From positions 2,790,001-2,854,000 of the forward strand of contig JAECYW010000007.1 of NCBI GenBank assembly GCA_023014335.1: a stretch of DNA of 64,000 nt. Reading direction: 5' to 3'. Numbering within the stretch: position 1 is the first letter of the stretch; every line of letters starts with the position of its first letter. A model generated the notes under the pieces. The model made no database searches and was not told where the DNA came from. It saw nothing but the letters and a program-made list of their open reading frames with translations. The stretch comes from Galerina marginata. Lineage: Eukaryota > Basidiomycota > Agaricomycetes > Agaricales > Galerinaceae. A program made the position numbers and the translations under genes. Below are positions 59,170 to 64,000 of the stretch, in pieces.

Positions 59170-62100
59170 CGGGGTACTTAGGTATGACGACGTGTGGAAG
59201 TGAGAACGACCAATGTTAGTCGAAGGCCTCTAATCCAAACAACCATCGGCTGTTCTGAATCACATGAGCAGACCTACTTTAGATCTTATCTTTCACCCAA
59301 CCGCCATGTTTTCCCCTCCACGATGTAGGAGGTCTGAACTCGGGGTTTCAACGTTCGTGGTGCGGTTGTGCCCCTTATACGACTACCGTGCGCTTTTCTC
59401 TACCCTCCAATCCCCAGATCACATTTTCTGCGTGCCTGAGTACAACTTCAACAGACATTTTCGTTTTGGTTCATCTCGTCTCTGATCCTGATTGATCACG
59501 CGAATTCTCCACACTCACAGTGGCCGTACAGAGCTGCTTTCGTGCGATCTGATATTGTATTCGAGGATTAGTCGGGTCCATGAGTGCTAATCATGTTGTT
59601 GGCACATCGTGAGCGTGGGTACTTCTTCGCCAGCGTTGTTCCTCTTGTTCAGCCCGTTCAATTTCTCACTCCTTTCTCTTCAAAAAATTCTAATCACCCG
59701 TTTCTCCTTGCTCTCTTTAAGCCTCTCATTGATCAGACGAAACCGCGCCGGAGTTTTCGAACGATTATTTCGCGTTTCATCCGAACCTCCTTCCGCTCCG
59801 CTATTGATATCACGGGGTCCTGAAGCGCAATGTTCGATCATCCTTTCTGAGGCTTCAATATATTGACGCGCACCACACACCAGCAGCCAGGAAAAGTTCC
59901 CATCCAACCCAATACTTGGACGATCAGGTTTAATTATCTGCCGGAAGTCTCAAATCCAGGTTGCTAGTGGAACTATATCTTTGCTTTAACTTCGTGTTCT
60001 TGATTGCCCGGGTGTTGGTTATATGCTTGTTTCGTTTTTATCCCGGACTGGATCCCGCCAACTACGTGTTTTGGCGACTGGAATGTCTTTAAAGGACCTT
60101 CATTCGTCTACGCTGCTTCTAAATCCGGCATCGCTAGCTTTCCATCCATAATTATGTGCTCTATCCGCTCTATTTTTTTAATGACTCCACTAGGTCATTG
60201 CTTTTTCAACCCTCTTTGACATTCATCTCCTATTTTTTTACAGCTGATGTCATATCGCGATTCTACATAGGTCCTAGAACGATGCTGACCGCTTTTTTTT
60301 TCTCTTCGCGCCGTTCAAACATAGCCCGACAACTTTTATTGGAGGTATCCACCACTACCGATTGAGAGCAATACGGTGGCGATAAAATAATACTATGGTG
60401 TAATTGGGTGGCTGGGATGTCACGAAAAGCAGAGCTACATCACACCGCCTGGATACATCTTGACAGCAATTGTCTTCCTTGCCCTTCCAGCTTGGGCAAA
60501 GGATGCATCGACAAATAGCCCAATGTGAGCTTGGAACAAGCGGTGTCTGACACACGGTCTCTTTTCTCATCCAGCCTGACTTTGGGCGGAATAATTTGTG
60601 TTCGGGCTCATATCAAATAATTTAGTTCCTGTACAGCTGTTAGGCAGACAGAGGTTTAACATAGGCAATCAGCATTTATTTTTCATGGATGGGACGAAAT
60701 TGAGCCAATCAGACTAGGATATCCCGGTCCAACGTGTGGACAGGAGCGAACCCAGACTTTGAACAAGGAATAGATCGTGATGAAAGTTAAAAAAGAGTTC
60801 TTCGCTGAGATTACCGTCTCTGGGGTCACAAACCTGAGCGTTGTATTTCCAGAGAACGATACTTATGCCATGAAATGGACGTGTAAACCATTGGAAGGGA
60901 GAGGAGACTTACCGGCTATGAGTGGCCGGTTTCCACCCGAGGTCCCGTGACATTGTTGATCGAATACAAAAAAAATCAGATTTGGACGATACGATTGATT
61001 TCTTTCTTCTTGTCCCTTCTTCTCGTTGCTCTAACTTGAGGTGTATCGTGTATTTCAATTTCAACTTGCATGGGCTTGATACCTGGCTTCGTCGACTTTG
61101 CGTCTCGTCACCCGTCTTCCTTTCGTCAAGGTCCATAGCCTAGTAGCACCAATTCGACGTCCAAGAACAGGACTTATTCCTTGGCCATCGTCCTGCCACC
61201 TATATGCGTAGAAAGCGCGAATTCTTCGGGAAATTTTATGGCGCCAGTGGTAAGTTCTTTCTTTAACACTCAGTTCTTTCTGTACTTATCTCTGCATAGA
61301 TGGCGTATTTCATCACGGCAGCACGCTGCTTGTTGAAAGCATTCGCGCTGGCCAAGGCAATGTTTGGAGGCGGAGACATTTGAGGCGGCGTAATGTATCT
61401 GAACATTGTTTTGGGTGAGTACCGGCCTTGCATATTATTGCTCTATCAAATTTACTGATCGTTTCCCCGTTGTTTTGATTTTATAGGCGCTCCTGCAAGT
61501 GTTATTGCCCTCGACGTCCGCGTCAGTTGTCAACAAGGCATCCCACGAGCTTCACGACAGCTTGAAGGAGAATATCTCAGTCAGACACGATTGGGCTTCC
61601 AGGAAAAGGATTGCTTGCGAGCAGGTCTGGGTTTCTGTGGCCTTTGGGCAGGTCGCAGGGTTTCTTCGCAGGTACCATCGCGAATACGATATACCTCGCT
61701 GGACTTTGCGTGTAAATTTCGTCAGGTCAGCCCAGTCACATCGACGTTCGGGCTCAGCAACCCCTCGCGCCTTTCCCTTGTGCGTCAGGCCAACGTTTTT
61801 CTCCCAGCTCGTCCAGCCCGGTTCTTCTACAATGCAGGCAGTCGGTATAGTCATCCTCTTTGTATTCCATACCCGTCTGCCGCTCTGAGGATTAAGCTTT
61901 TATGACTCCTGCTTGCATCAGACACTTTTACTGAGCCATTTACCTGACCGTAGCAATTCTAACCACAGAAAGCCGCGAAATTTCACCTCCGCCCGATTCT
62001 CTGTCCCACACCAGTCGTCTTATCGACAACTGCAGCGGCTTTGGGACCATATCGTCGCGCACTTCTCTCGACAGCCATCAATCTTCAATGCGAGACCGCC

Positions 62101-64000
62101 TTCGTAGTCGTCTGCATTATAGATGCCCGGAAGACAACCACCCCTCTGGTCGTTCGTCGATGCTGAACTGGCAGAGCCGTGCTCGATCCAAACTCCTGCA
62201 TTTCTTCAACCCATCAAAATCGACGATCGTTACCTACCCTGACCGTCCTAGATGAGATCCATGTCGCGCATACATGCGACTGTTCTTGCTCAGCATACCG
62301 GACGAGCAAGTGTTGATCTTGTCCTCCCTTGGCTAGTTGGATCCGTTTGATTACTTCTTCCCCTGTAATCATTGTGAATCAAGATCAATATATTTTCCCC
62401 TTGCCGGGTAGTACCCAGTTTCCTCGGTTTGCAAGTGTTCCCTTTCGGTATCGTCCTTGTCCTCTTAGCGTTATGCCTTCTACACTCGTTTTAACCTTTT
62501 GGTTCGGCATCGCTACGTCCAGTTTTAAGCTCAGTTTGGACATTCAAGGCAGATACTCCTCCTTTCAAATTATCCACTCGTATTGGATGCTATTCTTGGC
62601 GGACAGGCGGCGGATGAGAAACTCAACCTATACACCCGGCGACATGAGCAGTTAAACTGGAATAAATCAACACAGCCACGATGCATCCTCATTCCCAGGT
62701 TTCTTTTCATCCTCACCTAGCCACTGACCTTCAGGGCTTCAGACATCAACCAATCTCATCATGCTAGGTAGTCATATTTTGTTCTCTAACATCTCTTCAG
62801 CTCAGCGACGTTCGATTAAAATATCGCTGGCCGGACGATCTGGCGGCGATCCGTCCACGGATTTATCGATAGGAATCTCATTTTCTGAAAACCCCCAAAG
62901 AGCTGACTCGCTCGTATTCTTTTCGTTCTAGGTGGTGTTCCCCGTGCAGCATTGTACTTAGCCTTGTCCGCTCCGGATCCCGTCGTGGCCCGTCCCTTTT
63001 ATCCTATTGATCAGCTCTTGATCGAAAGGTAGGCCTGGAGAAATGTCGACAATCCTCTCGATTCCCGTATCCGTCGTCAGAATCAGCCTCACAGAACCAT
63101 ACCACCCACAATGGCTGGGAGAACTGAGCCCTCGTGAATTCTGGCAGTCGCCAAGTGGCGATTCTCTTGTCCGAATTCTCATATATGCTTAGCAATCTCT
63201 CTCTTTATACTCTTGCTTGGTTGCGCGGTCTGTGGGTACTTGAAAAATAGAGCGTTTCGTTTTCTACCTCTTGATTTTCACATTGTTTTTACAACCCTCA
63301 ACAGTTCCAGGGTTTGGCTCGGCAGACCCCAACTCAAAATTCTGTGAGATCGTTACGCTACTCTCCACAGTGATACGCTTGGAGAGCCTTCAGCCCATTC
63401 AATGTTTAAACAGTCGCGTATAAGTTGGATTTCCCAACTTTTCTGGTGGGGCTGATTAGCCCTTCCCCTAAGTCATGTGCCGTCAAGTGGTCCAGTTCCT
63501 CCCCCGACTTTAAATGGTTAAAATTTACTCTGCCCATGCATGCCTTTGGCCTTGATCGCTATTGTGTTCGCTAATTGGCGGGTTTAAATTCTCCTAATCG
63601 CTCCAGATCTTAATCTGCCCGTAAAAATACTGTTCTATGTCAAAAGCTTTACACAGACAGTGGTGCTGTGAACTCTCCGTGGTCTCATCTCTACTCAGTC
63701 AGCCAGAATATCGAAGGGACGCGTTCTGCTTACACCCGGCTAGCCAAGTTCCTTGGACTGCTTCTCTCCTCGGAGATTTTGAACCGCTCCACAACAAAGA
63801 AGAACGCCTTCGCTTCCGACCTGGAACCCCCTAGCCGACTCCGAATCATCCGGGATTCTTTCTATTGATGATACCTTCTAATCTCGTGTGCCAGCGAGAA
63901 GAGCTCTTCATTCGCAGCTTCCCCTCGTCTGGACTGTGCCCCTTCCGATTGTTTTAAGATCTAATCGAGTCGGCTGGTAAGTCTCTTAATGCGTAACCAG
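59170..64000. other. Gene-poor right end of the window
   Basis: Many plus-strand frames of 60-129 codons occur, but none is supported. At 61204-61500 two exon-like pieces seem to join (MRRKREFFGKFYGAS then DGVFHHGSTLLVESIRAG), but the next splice breaks the frame within a few codons. If a gene was here it has decayed. Several T-rich tracts are present near 60170-60300. Confidence 0.4.

Noticed and set aside
61204..61905. Spliced gene of unknown function
   Set aside because: The first splice keeps frame, but the next GTGAGT-TTATAG intron leads into a stop soon after, so no continuous protein results.

Overview
The window looks like nuclear DNA of a mushroom-forming basidiomycete (Agaricomycetes). 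Genes are broken by many short introns of about 45-65 bases with GT-AG ends. The recognisable families are also typical of that group: DUF6534 membrane proteins, a KDZ-class transposase with CxC5/CxC6-type cysteine clusters, F-box and MYND proteins, and an RLM1/MEF2-type MADS factor. All gene models were spliced by eye from reading frame and splice signals, so exon ends are proposals. Accessory DNA dominates; only the MADS gene looks like a conserved housekeeping regulator.

Layout. 0.3-1.5 kb: DUF6534 copy A (+). 1.5-6.6 kb: no supportable gene. 6.6-8.7 kb: MADS-box factor (+, 7 exons). 11.0-12.1 kb: F-box protein (+). 14.2-17.3 kb: a decayed dispersed segment. 17.33-36.72 kb: a roughly 19.4-kb element. 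37.3-38.6, 41.9-43.1 and 55.1-56.4 kb: DUF6534 copies B, C and D (all -), with a broken copy E at 44.1-44.5 kb. 39.4-41.6 kb: a second copy of the dispersed segment. 45.2-46.1 kb: MYND zinc-finger gene (+). 48.8-55.0 kb: a degenerate direct duplication. 58.6-59.2 kb: a one-exon hypothetical gene (-). The rest is gene-poor.

The main discovery is the 17.33-36.72 kb element. Its ends carry related inverted termini (TAAAACGCAC...) with a 24-bp-periodic ACCGT motif. Inside these lie two large subterminal repeat arrays in opposite orientation, built from units holding a palindromic GTGGTAGxGCxCTACCAC core. Between the arrays are six spliced genes: a KDZ transposase (986 aa), a protein with two tandem C-x2-C-x8-C-x-H motifs plus a coiled coil, a Cys-containing unknown (-), a protein with two RNase H1-N-terminal/viroplasmin-like domains (-), a 780-aa acidic/coiled-coil protein with a run of phase-symmetric mini-exons, and a 274-aa acidic unknown. 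All six stay open across every proposed splice, so the element may be recently active. I read it as a giant multi-gene KDZ transposon; five of its six genes have no function I can name.

The DNA on either side of the element resembles the segment at 39.4-41.6 kb, which may be an unoccupied paralogous site.
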